Positions 1 to 6,470 of a stretch of DNA of 6,493 bases are shown piece by piece. Numbering within the stretch: position 1 is the stretch's first letter; every line of letters starts with the position of its first letter. The notes under the pieces were generated by a model. The model was not told where the DNA came from. It searched no databases and was given only the letters and a program-made list of their open reading frames with translations. Source of the stretch: Bacteroidales bacterium (GTDB lineage Bacteria > Bacteroidota > Bacteroidia > Bacteroidales > WCHB1-69); assembly GCA_012838875.1 (NCBI GenBank), contig DUOL01000066.1, forward strand, positions 1 through 6,493. Direction: 5' to 3'. A program made the translations under genes and the position numbers.

Positions 1-116
1 GGGCACAAGCCGTGGGGTCGCAAGGCGGCAAAAAGAGCTTACAAGCTCGCTTTTTTGCCGCCGCGTCCCCAGCGGCTTCCGCCCTTGCGGGCTTTCCACC
101 TAAGCGCCTCACGCAG
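1..116 (+). repeat. Left arm of long imperfect inverted repeat
   Basis: Bases 11-116 match the reverse complement of 351-456 at about 85 percent by eye, with small compensating indels. Long identical blocks include CGTGGGGTCGCAA, AAAAAGAGCTT, CGTCCCCAGCG, CGCCCTTGCGGGCTTTCC and GCCTCACGCAG. A weaker match continues to base 1 (paired with 466), so the arm may extend beyond the window. It contains two internal hairpins, 24-62 and 81-92. On the minus strand the second reads GCCC-GCAA-GGGC, a GNRA-type tetraloop. Confidence 0.8.
24..62. other. Stem-loop inside the left repeat arm
   Basis: GGCGGCAAAAA (24-34) is the exact complement of TTTTTGCCGCC (52-62). Inside it, GAGCT (35-39) pairs with AGCTC (44-48), leaving a 4-base loop and a small bulge at 49-51. 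It resembles a terminator stem, but no T-run follows on either strand, so a simple intrinsic terminator is unlikely. The same hairpin recurs in the right arm with a paired base change. Confidence 0.6.
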
Positions 117-165
117 CCAACTTGCTCGTATAAAGCATCTTATGAAACGATTTAAAATGGAACGT

Positions 166-250
166 AAACCCCAAAGAGGTGATATGATTGTAGCAAAAGG
201 TCAAGCCCAAAGTAAAAAAAACCTGAAGGGGTAACATGATAATAAAATAA
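166..250 (+). repeat. Two degenerate copies of an AT-rich motif, about 52 bp apart
   Basis: The first copy (about 166-198) has AACCCCAAAGAGGTGATATG, and the second (about 218-250) has AACCTGAAGGGGTAACATG. Both continue as ATGAT, two variable bases, TA and an A-rich tail. The shared core is AACC, a purine-rich AAG, a GGT box and then ATGAT. Their period is about 52 bases, measured between the GAGGT box at 176-180 and GGGGT at 228-232. They lie in the AT-rich core between the GC-rich arms. Their role is unknown. Confidence 0.45.
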
Positions 251-290
251 ATTTTAGCTAAAACCCTTAATATCAATGCAATAACTCCGT

Positions 291-310
291 CTACGACTTG
301 AAAGTCGTGG
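291..310. other. Small hairpin in the repeat core
   Basis: ACGACT (293-298) pairs with AGTCGT (303-308) around the loop TGAA. The flanking C291-G310 and a T-G wobble can extend the stem. It lies ten bases before the larger perfect hairpin at 320-351, so the two may form part of one folded structure. Confidence 0.45.
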
Positions 311-319
311 CAATTGATA

Positions 320-351
320 GGAGAGACGTGGCGTGTATGCCACGTCTCTCC
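320..351. repeat. Perfect 13-bp palindromic hairpin
   Basis: GGAGAGACGTGGC (320-332) is followed by the 6-base loop GTGTAT and the exact complement GCCACGTCTCTCC (339-351). It abuts the inner edge of the right arm. The left arm has no counterpart next to it, so the element is asymmetric here. No T-run follows, which argues against an intrinsic terminator. A protein-binding palindrome or an RNA hairpin are both possible. Confidence 0.75.
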
Positions 352-466
352 TGCGTGAGGCGGGAGGCGGAAAGCCCGCAAGGGCGGGAAGCGCTGGGGA
401 CGCTGCCGCAAAAAAGCGACCAGCGGAAGCTCTTTTTGCGGCTTTGCGACCCCACGTTTCACGCCC
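351..466 (-). repeat. Right arm of long imperfect inverted repeat
   Basis: Bases 351-456 are the inverted partner of 11-116, and weaker similarity runs to 466. The arm contains GCCC-GCAA-GGGC at 374-385, a short stem with a GNRA-type loop, and the larger hairpin at 405-442. The arm is GC-rich compared with the kdsD gene that follows. Confidence 0.8.
405..442. other. Stem-loop inside the right repeat arm
   Basis: GCCGCAAAAA (405-414) is the exact complement of TTTTTGCGGC (433-442). This is the counterpart of the hairpin at 24-62. One G-C pair in the left arm (27 with 59) is flipped to C-G here (407 with 440 on the plus strand), so both bases changed while pairing was kept. The outermost pair of the left hairpin (24-62) is lost here as a T-T mismatch (404, 443). 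Confidence 0.6.
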
Positions 467-486
467 GCGTACTTGCAGCCGTACGC
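467..486. other. Short GC-rich stem-loop outside the right arm
   Basis: GCGTAC (467-472) pairs with GTACGC (481-486) around an 8-base loop. A mirror-symmetric GAGCG-TA-GCGAG follows at 494-505 within the GC-rich tail. Together they mark the outer end of the GC-rich element before the AT-rich stretch that leads to kdsD. Confidence 0.4.
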
Positions 487-596
487 CGACCCCGAGCGTA
501 GCGAGGGGGCACGCCCTAATTAAATTAAAAATTAAAAATAATGAAAAGAATAAACGGTATTTTAGAATCCACCAAACTAATCCCTTGATACATAAG

Positions 597-1559
597 CTAG
601 TAAATCCCCTCTTTTATGATGTCGTGAAGATGAATAACACCGATGTACTCATCGTTATCATTAACAACAAAAAGATTCGTAATATTCATTTTCTTCATCA
701 AATTGAGAGCTTCAACGGCTAAGGCTTGATAATGAATCTTTTTAGGATTTTTAGTCATAATATCGGCGGCTGTAAGCTTATCCAAACTTTCGTTTTTCTC
801 TAACATGCGTCTTAGGTCGCCGTCTGTAATTGCTCCAACAACTTTTTTCTCTTTCACGACTGCCGTAACGCCAAGATATTTCCCTGAAATTTCGACAATA
901 ACCGTTTTAATAGAGTCATTTTCATTAACTTGTGGAACTTCATTATATTTTGAAAGATCATTCACTTTGGTATACAACCTTTTGCCCAAAATGCCGCCCG
1001 GATGATATTTTGCGAAATCTTGGGGAGTAAAACCTCTACGCACAATAAGACAACTTGCAAGGGCATCGCCCATTACCAACTGTGCCGTAGAACTGCATGT
1101 AGGCGCTAAATTGTTAGGACAAGCCTCCTTTTCAATACGACAATCTAACACAAAATCAGCTTCACGAGCCAAAAAGGAGTTCGGATTCCCCACGATAGCT
1201 ATCATTTTATTTCCACTCATTTTTAAGAATGGTACGAGTACGGAAATCTCCGGAGTATTCCCGCTTTTAGAAAGACAAATCACCAAATCGTCATGTTGGA
1301 TAATCCCTAAATCTCCGTGTATAGCATCGGCGGCATGCATAAAAATAGCCGGAGTTCCCGTTGAATTAAACGTTGCCACTATTTTTTGCGCTATGATAGC
1401 ACTTTTCCCAATTCCCGTAACAACCACACGACCTTTTGTTTTTAAAATCAACTCCACACTTGCAACAAAATCATCATTAACAGAAGCCGTTAAATTCTTT
1501 AATGCCTCTGCTTCCATCTGAATGACTTGAATAGCTAAACTTTTTATTTTCTCTTTCAT
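597..1559 (-). CDS. kdsD: Arabinose-5-phosphate isomerase (KdsD)
   Basis: This enzyme interconverts D-ribulose 5-phosphate and D-arabinose 5-phosphate in the cytoplasm, the first step toward KDO, the sugar joining lipid A to the LPS core. The 320-residue protein has the usual family length. An N-terminal SIS domain (about 35-185) carries GIGKSA, STGTP, HGDLG, SKSGNTPE, KEACP-NLAPT and HPGG. Two CBS domains follow (about 205-255 with TDGDLRR, and 268-318 with AVEALNLM). From memory of E. coli KdsD, the catalytic residues are K59, E111, E152 and H193. Here K52, E104, E145 and H186 fit with a constant offset of seven. The ATG start lies 10 bp after the stop of the upstream gene, so it is probably the last gene of the operon. 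No classical terminator was seen downstream. A GutQ-like role is possible but less likely. Confidence 0.95.
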   Translation of the reverse strand: MKEKIKSLAIQVIQMEAEALKNLTASVNDDFVASVELILKTKGRVVVTGIGKSAIIAQKIVATFNSTGTPAIFMHAADAIHGDLGIIQHDDLVICLSKSGNTPEISVLVPFLKMSGNKMIAIVGNPNSFLAREADFVLDCRIEKEACPNNLAPTCSSTAQLVMGDALASCLIVRRGFTPQDFAKYHPGGILGKRLYTKVNDLSKYNEVPQVNENDSIKTVIVEISGKYLGVTAVVKEKKVVGAITDGDLRRMLEKNESLDKLTAADIMTKNPKKIHYQALAVEALNLMKKMNITNLFVVNDNDEYIGVIHLHDIIKEGIY

Positions 1560-1569
1560 AATCTTATAT

Positions 1570-2355
1570 TTAGTCAGCCGTCAACGAACGAAATTTCTTC
1601 GGAATACGAATTGACGTAGGACCCGGAACATTTATTTTTATATTCTTCAACACCCCCTCAAACTCCACATCTTCATCTTCTACAATGAATTTCATTTTTT
1701 GAAAAAAGGTAATTGAATCTATTGAATTATAATCGGAATACAAAATTTCAATACTGTTCAGGGTTGCTAAGTCGGTAACTTCATTGCTATACAGCGTGCT
1801 ATCTTTATTCAAAAAAACATCTTGCATGATAGCTAATTCATATTTACTATTCTTCCTTTTATTCGCACTATAATGCAAGAGCGAGTCATCTTCCATTAAA
1901 ACCAAATCCGGCTCGAAATTGGGAAAATCAACACCATTAAGTATGGCTTGAATAAAATAGAAATCAAACGGAATATTGATTAAAAAAAGTCGAAATCTAT
2001 CATAGGGTCCCTGATAGAACGTTTCATCTAATTTGTTGACATAAATAATCTCATCGGGAGTAAGCACCATTCTTAGTAGCTCAATTCCCATTTTATTGAA
2101 ATTCAAGTAGATAATACTATCTATTCTATTAACAAAAAATATTTGAAGATTCGTAGGGTCTTCATCGGCTTGAATAATTTTCGCCTTTATTTGATAAGAT
2201 ATCCATTGATACGATATTTTCGGAAATTGATTAGAAGTTACGTTATTAGAACTATCTATAACAACATTTGCCGTATCATTAATTTGTGAAAAGCCATGAA
2301 CTCTTACTAAAATTAACAATAGTAGAAGTAATATTCGCATCGAAATTCTTATCAT
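1570..2355 (-). CDS. DUF4292-like secreted envelope protein
   Basis: The 261-residue protein opens with a hydrophobic leader (about residues 6-18, poly-leucine) and a likely cleavage site near HGFSQ. No lipobox cysteine is visible, whereas many DUF4292 relatives are, from memory, lipoproteins. The middle resembles the DUF4292 pattern: a beta-rich stretch with SYQIKAKII, then IYLNFNKMGIELLRMVLTPDEI, then a tyrosine-containing YVNKLDETFYQGPYD and the IPFDFYFIQAILNG helix. The C-terminus has the typical basic PTSIRIPKKF ending. This family is thought to have a LolA/LolB-like lipid-binding fold, so an outer-membrane or lipid-handling role is inferred. It sits 34 bp after the upstream cargo gene and 10 bp before kdsD. 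Starting at Met6 (2340) would also leave a complete signal peptide. Family membership was judged by eye. Confidence 0.75.
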   Translation of the reverse strand: MIRISMRILLLLLLILVRVHGFSQINDTANVVIDSSNNVTSNQFPKISYQWISYQIKAKIIQADEDPTNLQIFFVNRIDSIIYLNFNKMGIELLRMVLTPDEIIYVNKLDETFYQGPYDRFRLFLINIPFDFYFIQAILNGVDFPNFEPDLVLMEDDSLLHYSANKRKNSKYELAIMQDVFLNKDSTLYSNEVTDLATLNSIEILYSDYNSIDSITFFQKMKFIVEDEDVEFEGVLKNIKINVPGPTSIRIPKKFRSLTAD

Positions 2356-2358
2356 AAT

Positions 2359-2385
2359 AAAATGTAAAAACGGAAATTACATTTT
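2359..2385. other. AT-rich hairpin between the cargo gene and the DUF4292-like gene
   Basis: AAAATGTAA (2359-2367) is exactly complementary to TTACATTTT (2377-2385), around a 9-base loop. It fills most of the 34-bp gap. On the operon's minus strand it directly precedes the next start codon without a long U-run, so it could be a weak attenuator or mRNA-processing structure. A 7-base T-run follows it on the plus strand, where no gene needs it. The stem is AT-only except for one pair, so chance is a real alternative. Confidence 0.3.
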
Positions 2386-2389
2386 TTTA

Positions 2390-4225
2390 TTATCTTATAA
2401 CGGTAACAGTTCCTGTATATTTACGCTGGAAACCGTCAAGACTTTCAATAATAAAATGATAAATATAGGTATCTGCGGGAACTAATTTTCCTTTTGCCTT
2501 ACCGTCCCATTCTCCATAAAGCTCTGTTGTATAATATATTAACTCTCCATAACTATCATAAATAAACATTTCATAATTATTAGGAGAGACGCCGATGCCG
2601 GACGGTTTAAACACTTCATTTAATCCGTTTACATTAGGGGTAAATGCATTAGGAATATAAAAGGCAAATGGGTTTTCAACGGTAATAACGTGGCTGGTGG
2701 AGTCCTTACAACCGTCATTTGTAGAGACAACGAGCCAAACGGTATAAATACCCGAATGGGTATAATTATAAGAAGGGGACATTTCGGTCGAATGATTTCC
2801 TGCGGCACCGACATCGCCAAAATTCCAATGCCAAATATCGCCATTTTCCGATGTATTGGTAAAGTTAACTACGCCTTGCCCATCATTTATCTCAACAAAA
2901 GATCTATCTACGATAAAACTTGCTGTCGGAGTGGGGGTTACAAGAACGGAATCTCGAGCCGTGCAGCCATTCGCGTCGGTTACGGTTACCGTATAAATTG
3001 TTGGGACGGTAACTATCGGCATAATTGTTGGGGAAGTTTCACCGGTATTCCAAAAATAGGTATAGCCTGGAACATTAGGCGTAACGGTTACACGAGTTCC
3101 GCTACATACGGAAGCCGGTAGGGAGATATTGGCAAGGTTTCCATGTTGTACGGTCACTGTTGCGGTGGCTGAGCAGCCTCCGTTAGCTGTTACGGTTACG
3201 GTATAAACAGTTGTGGTTGTCGGACTAACAGTAAGTGTAGAAGAAGTTTCGCCGGTACTCCATAGATAAGTATCTCCGCCGGAAGCCGTAAAAGTAGCGC
3301 TACCACCATCGCATATACTTTGCACTGAGGGAGTTACCACAACATTGGGAGCTACCGTAATAACAACTGTCGTTGATGCAACCGCTGTTTCTCCGTCATA
3401 AACCATAGTAACGGTATACTCACCTGCCATAGATAAATCAACATTGGGAATAATCGGATTTTGGACATTGGAAGTCCAGCCGTTAGGACCTGTCCATGCA
3501 TACGTTGCACCGGGTTGAGAGTTATGACATGTAAGGTAGAGCGTTTCTCCAACGCAAAGCGGTCCATTATTACTGGCCGGTGCCAACAACGAGCAGTCGG
3601 TTGTAGCGGTAGAGCTACTTTCCCTATTAAAAGAAATTCTACCCGCTTCAAGAGAGAAGTTTGTAAGCAGAAGGAGATAGAACTCTCCGACTTGTGCGTG
3701 CGGGATATAGCACCATTCCGTGGCAGCAGCGTCAAAACTACAATCTACGACATTCCCTGCCGGATATCCGCCCCAGCTGCTTGGGTCATTAGGATTATGG
3801 TAGCCGTTAGTCGGACGATGATTTCCCATATCAATATCACTCAATTGGTAAACGCCCGAGCATAAATTCTGTATAAACTGTTCTTGGGTGTTTGCATGAA
3901 ATGGTCCCCAGCATGCAAAATCCACGTCAAGTCCCATACCGTCATTAACAGACGTTTGACTAATGAAAATTAAAAGGTCGCCGGGAGTAGATATTCGAAG
4001 ATAGTAATATGCAGGTGCGGGATAAGCATATAAACAAGCATAACCATAAGGACCTAAAAAGTCATCTGCCGACCCGGAAGTTGCTGTATTGTAAGTTATT
4101 CCGTATGGATTATCTTCCGTACAAAAAGGATGTATCCCATTAGGATCGCACGGAGATTGCGCAAAAGTTAAATGGAAATTAAAAATTAATAGAACAAACA
4201 AAAATAGATTAATTAGTTGTTTCAT
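2390..4225 (-). CDS. T9SS-sorted multidomain surface protein (PKD, gliding-motility-associated C-terminal domain)
   Basis: This 611-residue protein is probably exported by Sec and then secreted or surface-anchored through the type IX system. It has a signal peptide (1-23, ending FAQ). A cysteine-rich N-terminal module follows (24-213, with SPCDPNG, PFCTEDNPYG, DVDFACWGPF, GNVVDCS, EWCYIPHAQVGEFYLLLLTN). Next come three Ig-like modules (about 215-291, 296-360, 364-430, the last two with the YLWSTGETS/YFWNTGETSPT signature) and a PKD domain (433-516, WHWNFGD). The C-terminal sorting domain (518-611) has FYIPNAFTPNVNGLNEVF, EWDGK and a terminal GTVTVIR. The last block matches the type B (TIGR04131-like) domain. 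Its paralogue lies 59 bp upstream in the same direction. No enzymatic motif was found, so an adhesin or structural surface role is inferred. Whether it acts in motility is unknown, since the domain name alone does not prove gliding. Confidence 0.85.
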   Translation of the reverse strand: MKQLINLFLFVLLIFNFHLTFAQSPCDPNGIHPFCTEDNPYGITYNTATSGSADDFLGPYGYACLYAYPAPAYYYLRISTPGDLLIFISQTSVNDGMGLDVDFACWGPFHANTQEQFIQNLCSGVYQLSDIDMGNHRPTNGYHNPNDPSSWGGYPAGNVVDCSFDAAATEWCYIPHAQVGEFYLLLLTNFSLEAGRISFNRESSSTATTDCSLLAPASNNGPLCVGETLYLTCHNSQPGATYAWTGPNGWTSNVQNPIIPNVDLSMAGEYTVTMVYDGETAVASTTVVITVAPNVVVTPSVQSICDGGSATFTASGGDTYLWSTGETSSTLTVSPTTTTVYTVTVTANGGCSATATVTVQHGNLANISLPASVCSGTRVTVTPNVPGYTYFWNTGETSPTIMPIVTVPTIYTVTVTDANGCTARDSVLVTPTPTASFIVDRSFVEINDGQGVVNFTNTSENGDIWHWNFGDVGAAGNHSTEMSPSYNYTHSGIYTVWLVVSTNDGCKDSTSHVITVENPFAFYIPNAFTPNVNGLNEVFKPSGIGVSPNNYEMFIYDSYGELIYYTTELYGEWDGKAKGKLVPADTYIYHFIIESLDGFQRKYTGTVTVIR

Positions 4226-4284
4226 TTTTCGTAAGATTAACCTCTTTTTTTGACCGGGAAAAATAGTTTTTTATAATTGTTGTT

Positions 4285-6123
4285 TTATCTAATTAAAGTT
4301 ACTGTTCCATAAAAAACTTTTTCTTCGTTATTCATATTCAATAACCTTATGCAATAAACGTAAACATCTAATGGTGCCACATCTCCGTTTTTCAACTTAC
4401 CGTTCCATCCTCCCAGTACTTCTGTTGTTCTAAATATTTCCTGCCCCAATTTATTATAAATCACCATCAAATAATCGGTTTCACTGATTCCCATTCCCTT
4501 AGGAGCAAAAACATCATTAAGACCATTTTCGCGATAGGGAGTAAAGGCACTTGGTATATAAAATTCAAAAGGATTCTTTATTTCTACTCGTTTAAATGTT
4601 GTATCGGCACAGTTATGGTCGGTAGAAACGATTTGAGTAATTTTATAGAATCCCGGATAGGTATAGATATAAAAAGGAGATTGTTCATAGGAAACATTTC
4701 CGGGTGCTCCTTCATCACCAAAAGTCCAATGCCAATGTAATGCTCCTTGTGACAAATCAATAAATTGTATAAGAGCTTCACCATTTTCCATTTCTTTATA
4801 ATAATAAGCATCTGGAATAAAATCTGCGACCGGCATTGGATATACCATTAAAGAGTCCTTAACTACACAACCATTAGTATCCGTGATTGTAACAACATAT
4901 TGTGTGGGAGTTGTAACAGTTGGAACGATGGAATGTGAAGATTCTCCCGTATCCCAAACATAAGATACGGAGGGAATGTAAGGAGAGACTGTAATTCTCG
5001 TACCTGAACAAACCTCATCGGGTAACACGTAAGTATTTGTTGTCCCAACTTTAACAGTAACCGAAGCTGTTGCGGTGCAACCTTCGGCAGATGTTCCCAA
5101 AACTCTGTAAGTTGTTGTACCTTCCGGTGCAACGGTTATACTAGAAGTCGTTTCGCTGGTACTCCACAAGTAAGTTTGTGCACCGGAGGCTGTGAGCGTA
5201 ATAGTATCGTTATTACATACAGATGGAGAGGCAGGAGAAATAGAAATAGTAGGAGGCGGATTGATAACTACTTCAATACTCTCGTTGACTGTTTCGCCTT
5301 GGTAGACCATTTGAAAATGATAAGTCCCTGACATATTAACAGTTGCGTTTTGAATAACGGGGTTTTGTAAATTTGACGTCCAATTATTAGGACCGCTCCA
5401 TGAATAAGTAGCCCCCGGTTGATAATTATCACAAGAAAACATGATAGTTTCACCCTCACATAAAGGACCGTTATAACTAATCACCGCTAACAACGAGCAG
5501 TCTGTCGCAGCAGAACCGCTTTGTTGGGTAAAAGTAATTGTAGCGGGTTGGCGAGAATAGTTTGTGAGTAGCAATAGATAAAACTCTCCGACTTGAGCAT
5601 TGGGAATATAACACCACTCCGTACCGCTGGCACTATAACTGCAATCGACAACATTTCCGTTTGGATAACCTCCCCATGTACTCGGATTGTTTGGGTCGTG
5701 GTAGCCGTCAGTTGGACGATGACTACCGCTACTATTATCATCTAAAGAGTATTGTCCTGAACAAAGTTTTTGTACAAATGTAGCTTGATTAGGAGCTTGA
5801 AAAGGTCCCCAACAAGCAAAATCCACGTCTCTTTCTATACCACCCGATGATACTTGACGAATAAAAATCAATATATCGCCCGGCGATGAAATTCTCATAT
5901 AATAATATGCCGGGGCGGGCATGCTGTATAAACAAGAGCGACTTGAAGTACCGAAAAAACCGCTGGCATCACCTGTTGTTCCTGAGTTATAAGTTATTCC
6001 GTACGGATTTTCATCGGTACAAAAAGGATGTATTCCATTAGGATCACAGGGAGACTGCGAAAAAAGAAAACCTCCTCCTAAAAAGAGAAAAGTAAAAAGT
6101 AGAATTTTATGACAATTTTTCAT
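4285..6123 (-). CDS. T9SS-sorted multidomain surface protein, paralogue of the downstream gene
   Basis: I place the start at the ATG at 6123, giving 612 residues. From there the signal peptide (1-23, ending FSQ) and mature Ser24-Pro-Cys align residue for residue with the paralogue. The longest frame starts with TTG at 6174, which overlaps the likely promoter, and an ATG at 6147 is the other candidate. Domain order repeats the paralogue: cysteine-rich module (24-212), Ig-like modules (about 214-290, 293-358, 364-429), PKD domain (about 432-515, WHWTFGDEG) and type B sorting domain (517-612, FYIPSAFTPY, NGLNDVF, GGWNGK, GTVTLIR). By eye the N-terminal module is about two-thirds identical between the two and the sorting domain about half. 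It is the first gene of the likely operon. Secretion to the surface is inferred from the sorting domain, and the ligand or role is unknown. Confidence 0.85.
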   Translation of the reverse strand: MKNCHKILLFTFLFLGGGFLFSQSPCDPNGIHPFCTDENPYGITYNSGTTGDASGFFGTSSRSCLYSMPAPAYYYMRISSPGDILIFIRQVSSGGIERDVDFACWGPFQAPNQATFVQKLCSGQYSLDDNSSGSHRPTDGYHDPNNPSTWGGYPNGNVVDCSYSASGTEWCYIPNAQVGEFYLLLLTNYSRQPATITFTQQSGSAATDCSLLAVISYNGPLCEGETIMFSCDNYQPGATYSWSGPNNWTSNLQNPVIQNATVNMSGTYHFQMVYQGETVNESIEVVINPPPTISISPASPSVCNNDTITLTASGAQTYLWSTSETTSSITVAPEGTTTYRVLGTSAEGCTATASVTVKVGTTNTYVLPDEVCSGTRITVSPYIPSVSYVWDTGESSHSIVPTVTTPTQYVVTITDTNGCVVKDSLMVYPMPVADFIPDAYYYKEMENGEALIQFIDLSQGALHWHWTFGDEGAPGNVSYEQSPFYIYTYPGFYKITQIVSTDHNCADTTFKRVEIKNPFEFYIPSAFTPYRENGLNDVFAPKGMGISETDYLMVIYNKLGQEIFRTTEVLGGWNGKLKNGDVAPLDVYVYCIRLLNMNNEEKVFYGTVTLIR

Positions 6124-6161
6124 AGAAATGTAGACTTTTTTATTCATAAATTCAATTTCGA

Positions 6162-6169
6162 CAAAAGTA
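6162..6169 (-). promoter_or_regulatory. Bacteroidota -7 element (TAnnTTTG) for the minus-strand operon
   Basis: The minus strand reads TACTTTTG here, matching the TAnnTTTG consensus of Bacteroidota housekeeping promoters. A start of transcription near 6155 would leave about 32 bases before the chosen ATG at 6123, but only about 8 before the ATG at 6147. No convincing -33 TTG was found at the usual spacing. The nearest TTG is about 34 bases upstream, so the call rests on the -7 element alone. Confidence 0.5.
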
Positions 6170-6404
6170 CACAAATTAATTCGTATAATTTAATATTTGT
6201 CAATTAAATTTATTTTTTTTTACTTTAAATTTGAAATATAACTCAAAAAAATCTTTGTTTTTCATTAAAAAAGACATTTTTTTATTGTTTTCGTTGCCAG
6301 AATCTTTAAACTTTTTCTATTTTTAGCTAAAAAATTAATTTCACTCTTACTTTTGTATAATTTTATTCACTACTGACCGACTAAATTTTTCCAAAAAATA
6401 AATA
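6170..6404. other. AT-rich divergent intergenic region
   Basis: This stretch is strongly AT-rich, with several runs of A or T, and has no gene-like open frame on either strand. A plus-strand TACTTTTG at 6348-6355 fits the -7 consensus and could be a second, upstream promoter for the right-hand gene. It lacks a TTG at the right distance. No RNA gene, long repeat or terminator was recognised. Confidence 0.5.
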
Positions 6405-6433
6405 AAGGGGGTTGACCGAAGTCTCGCCCCCTT
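6405..6433. promoter_or_regulatory. Inverted repeat over the promoter spacer (possible operator)
   Basis: AAGGGGG (6405-6411) and CCCCCTT (6427-6433) are exact complements separated by 15 bases. The repeat covers the -33 TTG and most of the spacer of the plus-strand promoter, so a bound protein or a cruciform could control that promoter. It is GC-rich in an AT-rich surround. A hairpin ending minus-strand readthrough is an alternative, but no T-run supports it. Confidence 0.4.
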
Positions 6434-6445
6434 GTTGTAATTTTG
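6412..6445 (+). promoter_or_regulatory. Bacteroidota-type promoter for the right-hand gene
   Basis: TTG at 6412-6414 is followed after 23 bases by TAATTTTG (6438-6445). This fits the TTG, 17-23 bp, TAnnTTTG pattern known for Flavobacterium and related groups. Transcription would start near 6452, about 20 bases before the ATG at 6471. Confidence 0.6.
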
Positions 6446-6470
6446 TATCGCTTAAAACACCATTACAACT

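Larger units (their letters stand above)
1..516. other. GC-rich structured intergenic element (non-coding, truncated at left edge)
   Basis: This stretch holds no credible gene. The open frames crossing it are GC-rich, have no recognisable domain, and run through inverted repeats, so they read as by-products of the repeat. Two GC-rich arms (1-116 and 351-466) flank an AT-rich core (117-319) and a perfect hairpin (320-351). A further GC-rich tail (467-516) ends abruptly at an AT-rich stretch beginning near 517. The base composition contrasts sharply with the neighbouring genes. Spurious translations of this general kind are, from memory, common in Bacteroidales intergenic repeats, which supports a dispersed element, but copy number cannot be seen here. 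The left end is cut by the window. Alternatives are the end of a mobile element or a structured RNA locus. Confidence 0.6.

Noticed and set aside
24..62. Intrinsic terminator for the kdsD operon
   Set aside because: The stem is strong, but no T-run follows it on the minus strand, it lies more than 500 bases past the kdsD stop, and the same hairpin recurs in the other arm as part of a repeat.
109..462. Open frame of 117 codons on the minus strand across the repeat core and right arm
   Set aside because: It runs through the inverted repeat and hairpins, has no recognisable domain, and mixes arginine/proline-rich and AT-rich composition, as expected from translating a non-coding repeat.
1..516. 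CRISPR array or tRNA/rRNA fragment
   Set aside because: There are no regularly spaced identical repeats with unique spacers, and no cloverleaf or conserved rRNA sequence was recognised.
298..722. Two plus-strand open frames in the right arm and 3' end of kdsD
   Set aside because: They translate the GC-rich repeat, and one runs into the antisense strand of kdsD. Neither shows protein-like features.
2690..3865. Plus-strand open frames antisense to the 611-residue cargo gene
   Set aside because: They are shadows of the cargo gene, which has a signal peptide and recognisable domains on the minus strand.
6190..6210. Sigma-70-like TTGACA on the minus strand upstream of the operon
   Set aside because: No -10 box lies at the right spacing, and the phylum's main sigma factor uses a different consensus. 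In such AT-rich DNA the match is probably chance.
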